Source: Prevotella communis (GTDB lineage Bacteria > Bacteroidota > Bacteroidia > Bacteroidales > Bacteroidaceae). Taken from it: a stretch of 64,000 nucleotides of DNA. The position numbers were made by a program, and so were the translations under genes. Location: NCBI RefSeq assembly GCF_022024175.1, contig NZ_CP091794.1:992001-1056000 (forward strand), read 5' to 3'. Under the pieces are notes generated by a model that saw nothing but the letters and a program-made list of their open reading frames with translations, was not told the origin of the DNA and searched no databases. Shown piece after piece: positions 33,055-41,753 of this stretch. Position 1 is the first letter of the stretch. Every line of letters begins with the position of its first letter.

Positions 33055-34960
33055 AGTACATAATTCCCTGGCTGCGAGATTAGGTATCGGCATTATCCCC
33101 TTTGTCGTGGTGGTCTTCGTCGTGTCCCTGGGGCTTCTGTTTAAGTGGTCTAGGGAAATGCTCCGTCAGGAAGCCGTTGAGCGGGCAGATCGCATGCTGG
33201 CAAATACTTCTTTGCGTGTTGGCGGCTTCCTGAATGAAGTCCAGACGGTGACCGATAATATGATGTGGCAGATTGACGAGAATCTGACACCTGATTCCTT
33301 GTTGGCCTATACGCAGCGTGTTGTGCAGCTGAATCCTGGTGTCAGTAGTTGTTCTATTACAATGGAGCCCGACTTCTTCTCTCAGGATGGTCACTATTTC
33401 TCTGCATTCTCCTATCGCAAGGGTGACAGCGTGATTACTGTACGCGAGAAACCTTACGACTATTATAATAAGGTGTGGTATAAGAAGGCCTACGAGGCTG
33501 ATGAACCCGTATGGACAGATCCTTACGACGATAATGATGGCGGTTCTTCTTCTAAATCTGAGTGGATTTCCTCGTATAGCGTTCCTATTAAGGATAATCA
33601 GGGTACTACCATCGGTATCATGGCAACCGACCTTTCGTTGAAGCGCTTGTCGATGGCTATCTCTGAAGAGGTGCCTTACGAGCATTCCTATTGTATGATG
33701 CTGGGACAGGAAGGCCATTACTTTGTTCATACAGACACAACGAAACTGGTTCGTAAAACCATCTTCGACGACTTGGACCCACGAGAGCATCCCGATATTA
33801 TTGCCTTAGGACATGAGATGGTGGCAAGAAACTCGGGCTTCATGGAGGTAAATTTTGACGGCGATGATTGTCTGGTGTTCTATAAGCCCCTGGCACATAC
33901 CCCTTGGAGCATAGCCCTGATTTGTTCAGAGAGTGATATGTTCTCCCGATACAACAAACTGCTGTACATCCTTGTGCCTTTGCTCGTCATAGGTCTGTTC
34001 CTCTTGATGTATTTCCTGCGTGCCATCGTGAATTCGTTTATCAATCCGTTGAATCGCCTGGCATCTCAGACCCATCATATTGCTGATGGTCATTTTGATG
34101 TGCCCTTGCCAAACAGCAGACGCGTGGATGTAATCGGACGCCTGCAGAACAGTTTCTCTGCCATGCAGAAGTCGTTGGCAAAGCATATCAGTCATTTGGA
34201 GCGGGTGAATGCAGAGACAGAGCACAGGAATACGGAATTGGCAAATGCCAATCAGCAGGCCGAAGAGGCCGCCCAGCGTCAGGTTGCCTTCCTGCAGAAT
34301 ATCCTCCATCAGATACGTACGCCGCTGAATATCATTATGGGATTTGTACAGGTGCTGCGTGATGACTATACCGTGATACCGCGTGAGGAGATGGTGACTA
34401 TCACGGAGACGATGAAGCACAATGCGACATCTATTTCGCGTATGGTACATATGCTCACTGCTGCGTCTTCACTGGATGTTGGTAAGGTGGTGGATTGCGA
34501 GGACCACGTTTCATGTAATGGTATTGTCTGTGAGGCAGTCAATATCTACAATCAGCGTGTGTCAAAGCCTGATGTGAACCTACAGGTAAAGACAGAGGTA
34601 CCTGACGACTTGTTTGTCAATGTCCATAAGGATTATTTCCTGAAGGCCTTCAACGAACTGCTTTATAATGCCAAGAAGTATAGCGTTGTTCCTGGTCATG
34701 AGGACGAGGCATTGATCGTGCTGCGTGTTCAGAAGGTTGACGGATTCGTACATTTCATTGTGGAGGATAATGGCCCTGGTGTTCCTGCTGCTCACCGCAG
34801 TCAGATATTCAATCAGTTTATCAAGGCCAATAGCTTCTCAGAAGGTCTTGGATTAGGTCTTTTCGTCTCTAAGCAGTTTACTAAGATGATGGGTGGTGAC
34901 CTGATGCTCGACGAGAGCTACACTTCCGGTGCCCGTTTTATCATAGCTCTTCCCGTGTAA
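33035..34960 (+). CDS. Cache-HAMP sensor histidine kinase
   Basis: This 641-residue kinase is a paralogue of the preceding protein. It has a membrane helix (about 20-42), a double-Cache sensor (about 45-305), a second helix (about 310-332) and a HAMP domain. HisKA has the phospho-acceptor His in NILHQIRTPLNII. HATPase shows NELLYNAKKYS (N box), VEDNGPGVP (G1) and GLGLGLFVSKQF (G2). No response regulator is adjacent: the next gene is the convergent DUF349 gene, so the partner regulator is elsewhere. The ATG at 33035 lies inside the upstream gene, implying translational coupling. A bidirectional hairpin terminator follows. Confidence 0.9.
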   Translation: MTIPIRKVHNSLAARLGIGIIPFVVVVFVVSLGLLFKWSREMLRQEAVERADRMLANTSLRVGGFLNEVQTVTDNMMWQIDENLTPDSLLAYTQRVVQLNPGVSSCSITMEPDFFSQDGHYFSAFSYRKGDSVITVREKPYDYYNKVWYKKAYEADEPVWTDPYDDNDGGSSSKSEWISSYSVPIKDNQGTTIGIMATDLSLKRLSMAISEEVPYEHSYCMMLGQEGHYFVHTDTTKLVRKTIFDDLDPREHPDIIALGHEMVARNSGFMEVNFDGDDCLVFYKPLAHTPWSIALICSESDMFSRYNKLLYILVPLLVIGLFLLMYFLRAIVNSFINPLNRLASQTHHIADGHFDVPLPNSRRVDVIGRLQNSFSAMQKSLAKHISHLERVNAETEHRNTELANANQQAEEAAQRQVAFLQNILHQIRTPLNIIMGFVQVLRDDYTVIPREEMVTITETMKHNATSISRMVHMLTAASSLDVGKVVDCEDHVSCNGIVCEAVNIYNQRVSKPDVNLQVKTEVPDDLFVNVHKDYFLKAFNELLYNAKKYSVVPGHEDEALIVLRVQKVDGFVHFIVEDNGPGVPAAHRSQIFNQFIKANSFSEGLGLGLFVSKQFTKMMGGDLMLDESYTSGARFIIALPV

Positions 34961-34989
34961 CTTAACTACTGATTATACTATTTTAAATA

Positions 34990-35024
34990 GAAAAAATCCC
35001 AGTCATTGTGAAATGGCTGGGATT
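34990..35024. terminator. Bidirectional terminator between the kinase and the DUF349 gene
   Basis: A 13-bp stem (34995-35007 with 35012-35024, one G-U pair) and a GTGA loop are flanked by A-run and T-rich sequence on both sides, so it can end both convergent transcripts. Confidence 0.9.
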
Positions 35025-35052
35025 CTTATTTTGTGATATGTGGGAAGTCTGC

Positions 35053-36867
35053 TTATGCGTTGTTCTCGGCATCGATAGCCTTGATCTTCTCCTTGACCAA
35101 CTGCATATCATCCTTCAACTTCTGAATTTTGCGGTTCATCTCCTCGATGAGGCTGTTACCCTTCTTGCTGCTGGCAGTCAGGAAGCCCAGGTTGTTCTCG
35201 TAGGTATGAATCTCCTGCTTCAGGTTGTCATACTGACGCATCAGACGCTGGCGCTCGTTGTCCAGTGCACCCTCGCCACGCTCTGCTACCTGCTTCAGGT
35301 TGTCCTTGAACTTGTTGAGGCGCTTCTTGGCTACGCTGACATTCAATTCCTTATAGAGCTTGTCGAGTACAGCATGGTACTCTTCATAAATCTTGTCTTT
35401 CTCCTTGAAGGGCACGTGACCAATGGCGTTGTATTCCTCAACCAGTTTCTGTACCTTCTCCTGCAGTCCTTCGCCAGCTTCCTCGGCAACAGCCTTCAGA
35501 CGTTCAATGACGTCGCGCTTCTTCTCCAGGTTCTCGTGCTCCTCATTGCGCTGACCGGCACCTGCGGCATTACGGGCCTCGAAGAATTTGTTGCAAGCGC
35601 CAAGGAACTCCTCCCACAGCTGGTCACCCAGTTTCTTGGGCACCACACCGATGGTCTTCCATTCCTTCTGGAGGGCAATAAGCTTATCGCTGGTAGAACG
35701 CCATTCTGTGCTGTCCTGCAAAGCCTTGGCTTTCTCAATCAGTGCACGTTTCTTGTCGGCATTCTCCTTGAAACTGTCTTTCAGTGTCTTGAAGTATTCA
35801 GCCTTGCGGGCAAAGAAGTCATCACATGCAGCACGGAAACGCTCAAAGATCTTCACGTTCATCTTCTGTGGTGCAAAGCCGATGGTCTTCCATTCAGCCT
35901 GAATAGCAATAATCTCCTGCGTATGACGTTCCCAGTCGCCGCTACCCTTGTTCTCTTCACCATTGATTGCCTCCACCTTCTCGCAGAGAGCAGTCTTCTT
36001 GACCAGATTATCCTCTTCGCGAGCGCGCAAATCCTCAAAGTGCTGCTGGTGACGCTTGTTGATAACGGTGCTGGCTGCCTTGAAACGCTGCCAAATCTCT
36101 TCGCGCAGTTCCTTGCTTACAGGACCAATCTCGCGATACTCCTGATGGAGCTGCTGCAACTGGTGGAAAGCGCTGATCACGTCAGTTTCGTCAGCCAGTT
36201 TCTCTGCAGCCTCGCACAGACGTGTCTTAGCCTCCAGGTTCTTCTTGAAGTCCAGCTCACGAGCCTCGCTGTTCAGTTTCAGCAGGTCGTAGAATTGCTC
36301 CACGTAGAGCTGGTAGTTACGCCACAACTCGTTGGCACTCTCAGCTGGTACAGCCTTAATCTCGCGCCACTCCTGCTGCAGGGCCTTAAACTCCTGGTAG
36401 GTCTTGCTGGCCTCCTCAGGAGAAGTGACCATAGCCTTAATCTTTTCAATGATGGCCTGCTTCTTCTTCAGGTTCTCCTCCTTCTCAGCCTCCTGCTCGC
36501 GGAAGATCTGCTGACGACGCTCTTTGATAACGCCCATCTCAGCCTTGAATACTTCTTCGTCTTCATCGGGGGTGATTTGGTAGGCTTCAGGATCGCCTCC
36601 ACCGTCAATATACTCCTTCAACTGTGCTTCGCGCTCTGCAATGTGCAATTTGTAGAATGCCGTCTTCAGGTATTCTACCTCTTCTTTCTGCGGAGCTTCT
36701 TCGCCGTGAGCAATCTCCTTTACACGATCAAGAACTTCTTTCTTGGTGGTGTAAACTTTTCGTTCTTCAGCAGGTGAAGCGTTGTTTTCGGTTGTTTCTA
36801 CTGCGGTCTCTTCGACCTTAACTTCTTGATTCCCCTTTTCGAGGATGTTTTCTTGAGAGTCCATCAT
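35053..36867 (-). CDS. DUF349 repeat protein
   Basis: The 604-residue, highly charged, largely helical protein carries about five DUF349 units, recognisable by LQQEWREIKAVP, LHQEYREIGPVS, IQAEWKTIGFAP, LQKEWKTIGVVP and LVEEYNAIGHVP, each followed by an LWxxF/IWxRF helix. There is no signal peptide or membrane helix. The N-terminal 90 residues are acidic and low-complexity. DUF349 proteins are widespread in Bacteroidetes and some actinobacteria; their biochemical role is not settled. A long reading frame on the opposite strand (35008-36777) is a shadow caused by Leu/Lys/Glu-rich codons. Two -7 candidates lie upstream. Confidence 0.9.
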   Translation of the reverse strand: MMDSQENILEKGNQEVKVEETAVETTENNASPAEERKVYTTKKEVLDRVKEIAHGEEAPQKEEVEYLKTAFYKLHIAEREAQLKEYIDGGGDPEAYQITPDEDEEVFKAEMGVIKERRQQIFREQEAEKEENLKKKQAIIEKIKAMVTSPEEASKTYQEFKALQQEWREIKAVPAESANELWRNYQLYVEQFYDLLKLNSEARELDFKKNLEAKTRLCEAAEKLADETDVISAFHQLQQLHQEYREIGPVSKELREEIWQRFKAASTVINKRHQQHFEDLRAREEDNLVKKTALCEKVEAINGEENKGSGDWERHTQEIIAIQAEWKTIGFAPQKMNVKIFERFRAACDDFFARKAEYFKTLKDSFKENADKKRALIEKAKALQDSTEWRSTSDKLIALQKEWKTIGVVPKKLGDQLWEEFLGACNKFFEARNAAGAGQRNEEHENLEKKRDVIERLKAVAEEAGEGLQEKVQKLVEEYNAIGHVPFKEKDKIYEEYHAVLDKLYKELNVSVAKKRLNKFKDNLKQVAERGEGALDNERQRLMRQYDNLKQEIHTYENNLGFLTASSKKGNSLIEEMNRKIQKLKDDMQLVKEKIKAIDAENNA

Positions 36868-36902
36868 TTAACTTTTTTAGTTACTGATTCGGTTGGTTCA
36901 CA

Positions 36903-36923
36903 CAAAATTAGGCTTCAAAGGTA
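36903..36923 (-). promoter_or_regulatory. Two candidate -7 boxes for the DUF349 gene
   Basis: The minus strand holds TACCTTTG (36923-36916) and TAATTTTG (36910-36903). No clear -33 box is seen for either. Confidence 0.45.
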
Positions 36924-36945
36924 CCAAAAAAATGTAAAAGTTAAT

Positions 36946-37029
36946 AGTGAAAAGTGAAAAATTTGCTGCCGCTATACAAAAATTAACGATTTTTACTTCG
37001 TTGCGGTAGCAAATTTTTCACTTTTCACT
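36946..37029. repeat. Long intergenic inverted repeat with AGTGAAAAGTGAAAA arms
   Basis: The 27-nt arms at 36946-36972 and 37003-37029 match except for one base (G-U tolerant), around a 30-nt loop. Arms start AGTGAAAAGTGAAAAATTTG and end in GCCGC. It lies between the CorA stop and the DUF349 promoter and could terminate corA upstream readthrough or be a REP-like element. A related element is at about 38150-38215. Confidence 0.85.
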
Positions 37030-37041
37030 ACTATCTTTAGT

Positions 37042-37968
37042 TTAAATTAGTCGCTTGTGACGGAAGAACCACCATGCAGCACCTGATACACCAACGGAGA
37101 TGACGAGGGCGATAATGAATCCCATCGGACTGTTCTCCATGCCGTTAATCAGGTTCATGCCAAATAATGAGGCTATCAGGGTGGGGAACATCATGATAAT
37201 GGTCACACTGGTCAGCGTACGCATCACCGTGTTCATGTTGTTGTTGATGATGCTTGAGTAGGTGTCCATCGTTGACTCCAGGATGTCCGAATAGATATTC
37301 GTTGTTTCGCGAGCCTGCGTCATCTCAATGTTGACGTCCTCAATCAGGTCGGCGTCGATTTCGTCAATCTGCAGTTTGAACTTCAACTTCGACAGCAGTG
37401 TCTCGTTACCACGGATAGAGGTCTGGAAATACGTGAGCGAGTCCTGCAGGCGGCTCAGACCTATCAGACTCTCGTTGTTCACGTTCTGGTCCAGGTTGCG
37501 CTTGGCCTTGTCTATCAGCGAGTTGATTTGCTTCAGACGCTTCAGATACCATACGGCACTGCTATAGAACAGACGGAAAATCATATCCACATAGTCCGTA
37601 AAGCCTACGCCGCGTTTCTGCTGATAGCTCACGAAGTCTATCATCATGTTCGTCTCGTAGTAGCACACCGTGATGGTGACGTCGCGCTTGTGGATGATAC
37701 CAAGAGGCACGGTGGTGTAGGGCGTCCTTGAACGCACCTCCTTTACATAGGGAATACGCAGGATGATGAGCATCCATCCGTCATCATATTCATAACGGGC
37801 GCGCTCATCGGTATCGCTGATGTCGCTGATAAAATAGTCGGGTATGCCGAATTTCTCTTCCAGCTCACGCTGGTCTTCTTCGGTGGGACACGTCACTTGT
37901 ATCCAACAATTGGGCTGCCACTCCTGGAGCTGGCTCAGCCCACCTTGGGTGTTCCAGTAAGTCTTCAT
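37042..37968 (-). CDS. corA: CorA-family Mg2+/Co2+ transporter
   Basis: The 308-residue protein has the CorA layout: a cytoplasmic alpha/beta domain, a long stalk helix (about 140-245), and two C-terminal membrane helices. The signature FGMNLINGMENSPMGF (GMN motif plus periplasmic loop) precedes the final helix IIALVISVGVSGAAWWF. It forms a pentameric channel for divalent cations, mainly Mg2+. The C-terminal FRHKRLI gives the expected positive tail. It has an unusually long 5' leader (about 150 nt) with a small ORF and alternative hairpins, described separately, suggesting regulated expression. Confidence 0.95.
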   Translation of the reverse strand: MKTYWNTQGGLSQLQEWQPNCWIQVTCPTEEDQRELEEKFGIPDYFISDISDTDERARYEYDDGWMLIILRIPYVKEVRSRTPYTTVPLGIIHKRDVTITVCYYETNMMIDFVSYQQKRGVGFTDYVDMIFRLFYSSAVWYLKRLKQINSLIDKAKRNLDQNVNNESLIGLSRLQDSLTYFQTSIRGNETLLSKLKFKLQIDEIDADLIEDVNIEMTQARETTNIYSDILESTMDTYSSIINNNMNTVMRTLTSVTIIMMFPTLIASLFGMNLINGMENSPMGFIIALVISVGVSGAAWWFFRHKRLI

Positions 37969-38134
37969 TGTGCTAATCCTTTTTTAATTGACAATTGATA
38001 ATTGACAATTCACAATTTTAGCGGCAAAGGGATTAGCTGCCTTGCTCGCTATCCCCTGGCCTAACGTTTGTTACTATCCGCCGGGTAATCGTCCATAATT
38101 TTGTTTGTATTTTTGTTTAACGGGTGCAAAGTTA
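37969..38134 (-). promoter_or_regulatory. corA leader: promoter, 11-codon upstream ORF and alternative hairpins
   Basis: A -7 box TAACTTTG (38134-38127) predicts a transcript start near 38120. A small ORF at 38096-38061 encodes MDDYPADSNKR and a stop. After it, GGGAT/ATCCC (a loop containing GGCAGC) and GGCA/TGCC (a loop containing ATCCC) are mutually exclusive pairings. An AATTGACAATT-type tandem repeat (about 37985-38017) precedes the corA ATG. The Asp/Pro-rich start of the peptide recalls leader peptides that sense Mg2+ through ribosome stability; that link is inference. Confidence 0.5.
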
Positions 38135-38150
38135 CGAAAAAAAAGGCAAA

Positions 38151-38220
38151 AGTGAAAAGTGAAAAGAGAAAAAAATGCTGCCGCCATAATCTTTTTTGTT
38201 GTTTATCGATTAAGCGGCAG
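38151..38220. repeat. Second member of the AGTGAAAAGTGAAAA / TGCTGCCGC repeat family
   Basis: AGTGAAAAGTGAAAA is followed by ATGCTGCCGC and, about 25 nt later, its complement GCGGCAGCAT. It lies after the pepD stop, like its relative at 36946-37029 after corA. The shared parts suggest a dispersed intergenic element that may work as a terminator. Confidence 0.75.
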
Positions 38221-38249
38221 CATATTTCCTATTATTTACTGTTCGTTTT

Positions 38250-39710
38250 TTACTTAGAAGGTACATCCTCCAAGGTCTTCTTCAGCAGTGTCCAGAAAGG
38301 TTCTACTGTCTTGATGAGTGCACGCTCAGTTGTGGTGTGAGGTGACTTCATTGTAGGACCGAGGCTGACAACATCGAGCCAGGGATACTTACCCAGAATC
38401 ACAGAGCACTCCAGTCCGGCATGATCTACCTGGATGATACCGTCCTCGCCAAACAGCTCCTTGTATTCCTTCAGCAGCAGGTGCAGAATCTCCGAGTCGG
38501 GATTGGGATCCCAGCCGCCATAGCTTCCTGCTGTCTCCACTTTCATGCCTGCCATAGAGAAACAGCTCTCCAGGGTCTTCACGATATAGTCCTTCATATC
38601 CTCGCGACTAGAGCGGGCCAGGATCTTGATACCGGCCTTGCCACCTTCGATGTCGATGATAGCCAGGTTGCTTGAGGTCTCCACCACGTTGGGGTAGGCG
38701 GGGATATAACGGATCACGCCGTCGTGACAGGCGTAGATGGCGTCAACCAGGTTATCCTGAATCTCTACAGGAATCTCTGTCTTGGGTGTCTCCACCTCTT
38801 CCACGATAACCTCGATACCCTGGGGTTCAATGAGCTTGAACTCATCATTGAACGTCTCTTTCCAGTCCTCAGCCAGTTCCTTCATCGCAGCCACATTCTC
38901 CTTGGGCAGGGTGAGGATTGTCTCAGCCTTGAAGGGGATAGCGTTACGCATGTTGCCACCGTGCCATACTGCCAGACGGGCATCCAGTTCCTCAATGGCT
39001 TCGCGCACCATCTGTGCCATCAGCTTGTTGGCATTGCCGCGACCCTCGTGAATCTCCAGTCCGGAGTGTCCACCGCGCAGGTTCTTTACAGTCAGGCGTA
39101 CGGCTGCATCGTCAGCGTCAGTCTCCACCTCTTTATAGTCCAGTGTAGCGGTAACATCGATACCACCGGCACTTCCGATGACGAACTTACCCCAGTGCTC
39201 TGAGTCCAGGTTCATCAGGATATCGCCCTGCAACTCACCCTCAGGCAGTTCGTTGGCACCGTACATACCTGTCTCCTCGTCGCGCGTGATGAGTGCGTCG
39301 ATAGGACCATGCTTCAATGTCTTGTCCTCCATAACAGCCATGATGGCGGCAACACCCAGACCATTGTCGGCCCCCAGTGTCGTACCAGTAGCCTTCACCC
39401 ATTCGCCGTCAATCCAAGGCTGGATGGGGTCTGTCTCAAAGTTGTGTGTTGACTCAGGTGTCTTCTGAGGCACCATATCCATGTGAGCCTGCAGAATCAC
39501 GCCTTTCTTGTTCTCATAGCCAGGGGTAGCTGGCTTGCGGAAATGGATATTTCCTGCAGGATCCTTCACTGCATAGATTCCGCATTCCTTGCCGAAGTCG
39601 AGCAAGAACTGCTGTATTTTTTCCAGATGTCCTGATGGACGTGGAATCTGTGTCAACTTGTAGAAATTTCTCCAGATGCATTCTGGTTTCAGATTTTGGA
39701 TGTCACTCAT
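38250..39710 (-). CDS. pepD: Aminoacyl-histidine dipeptidase (M20C, PepD)
   Basis: The 486-residue cytosolic metallopeptidase matches the PepD family in length and motifs: IPRPSGHLEK at the start, metal ligands in LQAHMDMVPQK and LGADNGLGVA, the catalytic and ligand Glu pair in TRDEETGMYG, LNLD-type MNLDSEHWG, GGHSGLEIHEGRGNAN and the C-terminal MKSPHTTTERA His. It cleaves Xaa-His dipeptides and other small peptides using two Zn ions. It stands alone between a repeat element downstream and a repeat-bearing spacer upstream; no recognisable -7 box lies directly before it. Confidence 0.95.
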   Translation of the reverse strand: MSDIQNLKPECIWRNFYKLTQIPRPSGHLEKIQQFLLDFGKECGIYAVKDPAGNIHFRKPATPGYENKKGVILQAHMDMVPQKTPESTHNFETDPIQPWIDGEWVKATGTTLGADNGLGVAAIMAVMEDKTLKHGPIDALITRDEETGMYGANELPEGELQGDILMNLDSEHWGKFVIGSAGGIDVTATLDYKEVETDADDAAVRLTVKNLRGGHSGLEIHEGRGNANKLMAQMVREAIEELDARLAVWHGGNMRNAIPFKAETILTLPKENVAAMKELAEDWKETFNDEFKLIEPQGIEVIVEEVETPKTEIPVEIQDNLVDAIYACHDGVIRYIPAYPNVVETSSNLAIIDIEGGKAGIKILARSSREDMKDYIVKTLESCFSMAGMKVETAGSYGGWDPNPDSEILHLLLKEYKELFGEDGIIQVDHAGLECSVILGKYPWLDVVSLGPTMKSPHTTTERALIKTVEPFWTLLKKTLEDVPSK

Positions 39711-39738
39711 AGTTGTTCGGGTTATTATTATTAATATG

Positions 39739-39814
39739 TTATTTTGTTACTCTGTCTTTAAATATTGTTATTTTGTTACTGTGTCTTTTAAAAAAGTTAC
39801 TCTGTCTTTAAAAC
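39739..39814. repeat. Three tandem copies of a 28-29 bp unit including the flippase gene stop
   Basis: TTATTTTGTTACT(C/G)TGTCTTT recurs at about 39739 and 39768, and its right half at about 39796, which overlaps the last codons and stop of the minus-strand gene at 39797. Confidence 0.75.
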
Positions 39815-40798
39815 AACGTTCTTCTGTCTTTTCGTAAACGAAAGTCTTGCCCACGCATACATACCCAGCAGGATAACGAGCATCGTCTGTACGGTGTGTA
39901 CGATGAGTACGAAGATCAGCGCCTGATGATCGGCCACACCATAGAGAATCAGCATGGTCTTGATGGCGAAATGCCAGGGACCGGCACCATTTGGCGTAGG
40001 CACGATAACGGCGAAGTTGGCCACCACAAACGATATCAGCGCACAGCCAAGTCCTAAGTCAGCTGTGAAGTCAAAGCAGAAGAATGTGAGGTAGTAATGC
40101 AGGAAATACATCACCCATATACCAATAGAGAAAAACAGGTATAATGGCAGGTTCTTTACATCCTTTAGCGAGAGCACACCCTCCCAGATGCCGTGAAGCG
40201 TCATCTTTACCTTATTATATATAGACAGGTGTCTCAATAGCAGATGGAGCAACAGCATCACGGCTGCTGCACAGATAGCTGTTACCACCCAACCCGTCAG
40301 CGAGAACCTGCTCAGGATATTCTCGAACGAGGTACCTGTCTTCTCGAAGAACGTGCCGAAGGTACTCATGCCAAACAGCAGGATGATGCCAGAATAGAGC
40401 ATCACTATCAGCGTGTCCACGGCTCTTTCCGTTACCACCGTTCCCAGTGCCTTCGGGAAAGATGTTCCCTCCCATTTGTTCAGCACGCCGCAACGTGTGA
40501 ACTCACCTACGCGAGGGATAATCAGCGAAACGGCATAGCTTAGGAAAATGGCGTTGACAGCTACCGACGAACGCGTCTTCTCGCCCAGGGGCTCCAGCGT
40601 CTGTTGCCAGCGCCAGCCACGAAAAACCTGAGCCAGAATACCGAAGGGAAATGACAGGAGCATCCATGTCCAGTTCATCTCATGCAGCATCACATCCATG
40701 ATGCGCTGCCAGTCTTCGCCACGATACATCCAATAGAGTATCGCACCGCCTAAGATAAACGGCAAGATGACTTTGGCTATGGTCTGCATTATTTTCAT
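39797..40798 (-). CDS. Flippase-like integral membrane protein (LPG synthase TM / UPF0104 family)
   Basis: Start chosen at MKIMQT (40798); an upstream Met in the frame lies before the -7 box. The roughly 333-residue protein has about eight membrane helices and family motifs: FRGWRWQQTLEPLG, SLIIPRVGEFTRCGVL, VVTERAVDTLIVML and NFAVIVPTPNGAGPWHF. This family includes the flippase half of MprF and many proteins of unknown substrate. In Bacteroidetes it is usually annotated as a flippase-like domain protein; the transported lipid is unknown. The last residues (VLKTE) and stop lie in a tandemly repeated unit that continues downstream. Confidence 0.85.
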   Translation of the reverse strand: MKIMQTIAKVILPFILGGAILYWMYRGEDWQRIMDVMLHEMNWTWMLLSFPFGILAQVFRGWRWQQTLEPLGEKTRSSVAVNAIFLSYAVSLIIPRVGEFTRCGVLNKWEGTSFPKALGTVVTERAVDTLIVMLYSGIILLFGMSTFGTFFEKTGTSFENILSRFSLTGWVVTAICAAAVMLLLHLLLRHLSIYNKVKMTLHGIWEGVLSLKDVKNLPLYLFFSIGIWVMYFLHYYLTFFCFDFTADLGLGCALISFVVANFAVIVPTPNGAGPWHFAIKTMLILYGVADHQALIFVLIVHTVQTMLVILLGMYAWARLSFTKRQKNVVLKTE

Positions 40799-40804
40799 TG
40801 CATG

Positions 40805-40812
40805 CAAAGGTA
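40805..40812 (-). promoter_or_regulatory. -7 box of the flippase-like gene
   Basis: TACCTTTG on the minus strand, 7 bp before the chosen start, implying a nearly leaderless transcript or a start at the next Met (40789). Confidence 0.55.
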
Positions 40813-40874
40813 CAATAAATAATTTTTTCTGCAAAATTTATACACACCATTTTCAGTATATAAATTTTTTTTTG

Positions 40875-40882
40875 TACTTTTG
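40875..40882 (+). promoter_or_regulatory. -7 box of the LytTR gene
   Basis: TACTTTTG, 8 bp before the ATG at 40891, after a T-rich tract; a nearly leaderless transcript is predicted. Confidence 0.55.
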
Positions 40883-40890
40883 CCTTTCGT

Positions 40891-41748
40891 ATGAAACAAG
40901 AACGGAAAGAAACCTTAACCACCAGGGTTATCAGTACCACGTTTGTGATACTGACCTTAGCTATATTCAAGCCCTTTGGACTCGATGGACAGTGGCAGAC
41001 CTATACCCATCTGCTGGCGCTGTGGTGCGTAGGCGTCTGCGTCTGTATGCTGACCGACATCATCCTGAAGTATATCGTCAAGATGCCTCGTTCGCTGAAA
41101 CGGGGCGTCAGCTATATCATCCGTCGCAACCTGTGGTTCCAGCTTATCAATACGGTGCTCGTCACCATCGCCATCTGCCTGTATCGTCATTTCGTGATGA
41201 GCAGTCATATAGAGGGTAACCGTCTGAGCATGGGTAATTTCTTTGAGACCCTGCTCATCATGGCCTTCTGTTCCTTTACCATCGGCTTGTACTGGCGCTT
41301 CAAGTACCGCAGTCGCTATCTGGCTGCAGAACTGGAAGAGACGCGTCAGCTCAACGAGCAGCTGTCAAGGGTGGAACGTGAGGAGACGGTTGTGGAGCGT
41401 GGTGACATCACCCTGACAGGTAATACCAATGAGTCCGTGACCCTGCAGGTTGCCAACCTGCTGTATATCGAGACCGTGGGTAATTACGTGAAGGTGTACC
41501 ATCTTTGTGATGGTGTGGTGAAGAATGACTTGCTGCGTGCCACCTCCAAACAGATGGAGGACGAGTTGCAGGCCTGTCCCATGATTGTGCGTTGTCATCG
41601 TGCCTTCCTCGTCAACCTCTGTCAAGTAGAGCAGATCATAGCAAAAACGGGTAGTATGCAACTGCTTATCAAGCATAGTCACGAATACATACCCGTTTCA
41701 CGCAGTAATATGGCCCAGATCAAGGAAGCCATAAAAAGCGTCCAGTAA
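40891..41748 (+). CDS. Membrane-anchored LytTR transcription regulator
   Basis: The 285-residue protein has four predicted membrane helices (about 14-32, 38-60, 82-105 and 117-140), a short coiled coil (LEETRQLNEQLSRVER) and a C-terminal LytTR DNA-binding domain (about 175-285). LytTR marks are NLLYIETVGNYVKVY, MIVRCHRAFLVNL and IPVSRSNMAQIKEAI. With no receiver domain it is probably a one-component membrane regulator, a layout common in Bacteroidetes; the signal is unknown. Its stop is 5 bp from the convergent stop of the membrane protein at 41754. Confidence 0.88.
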   Translation: MKQERKETLTTRVISTTFVILTLAIFKPFGLDGQWQTYTHLLALWCVGVCVCMLTDIILKYIVKMPRSLKRGVSYIIRRNLWFQLINTVLVTIAICLYRHFVMSSHIEGNRLSMGNFFETLLIMAFCSFTIGLYWRFKYRSRYLAAELEETRQLNEQLSRVEREETVVERGDITLTGNTNESVTLQVANLLYIETVGNYVKVYHLCDGVVKNDLLRATSKQMEDELQACPMIVRCHRAFLVNLCQVEQIIAKTGSMQLLIKHSHEYIPVSRSNMAQIKEAIKSVQ

Positions 41749-41753
41749 AAAAA

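Noticed and set aside
35008..36777. Long 589-codon frame on the plus strand opposite the DUF349 gene
   Set aside because: It is Leu/Gln/Val-rich with no domain pattern and mirrors the charged helical DUF349 protein, which has clear family repeats.
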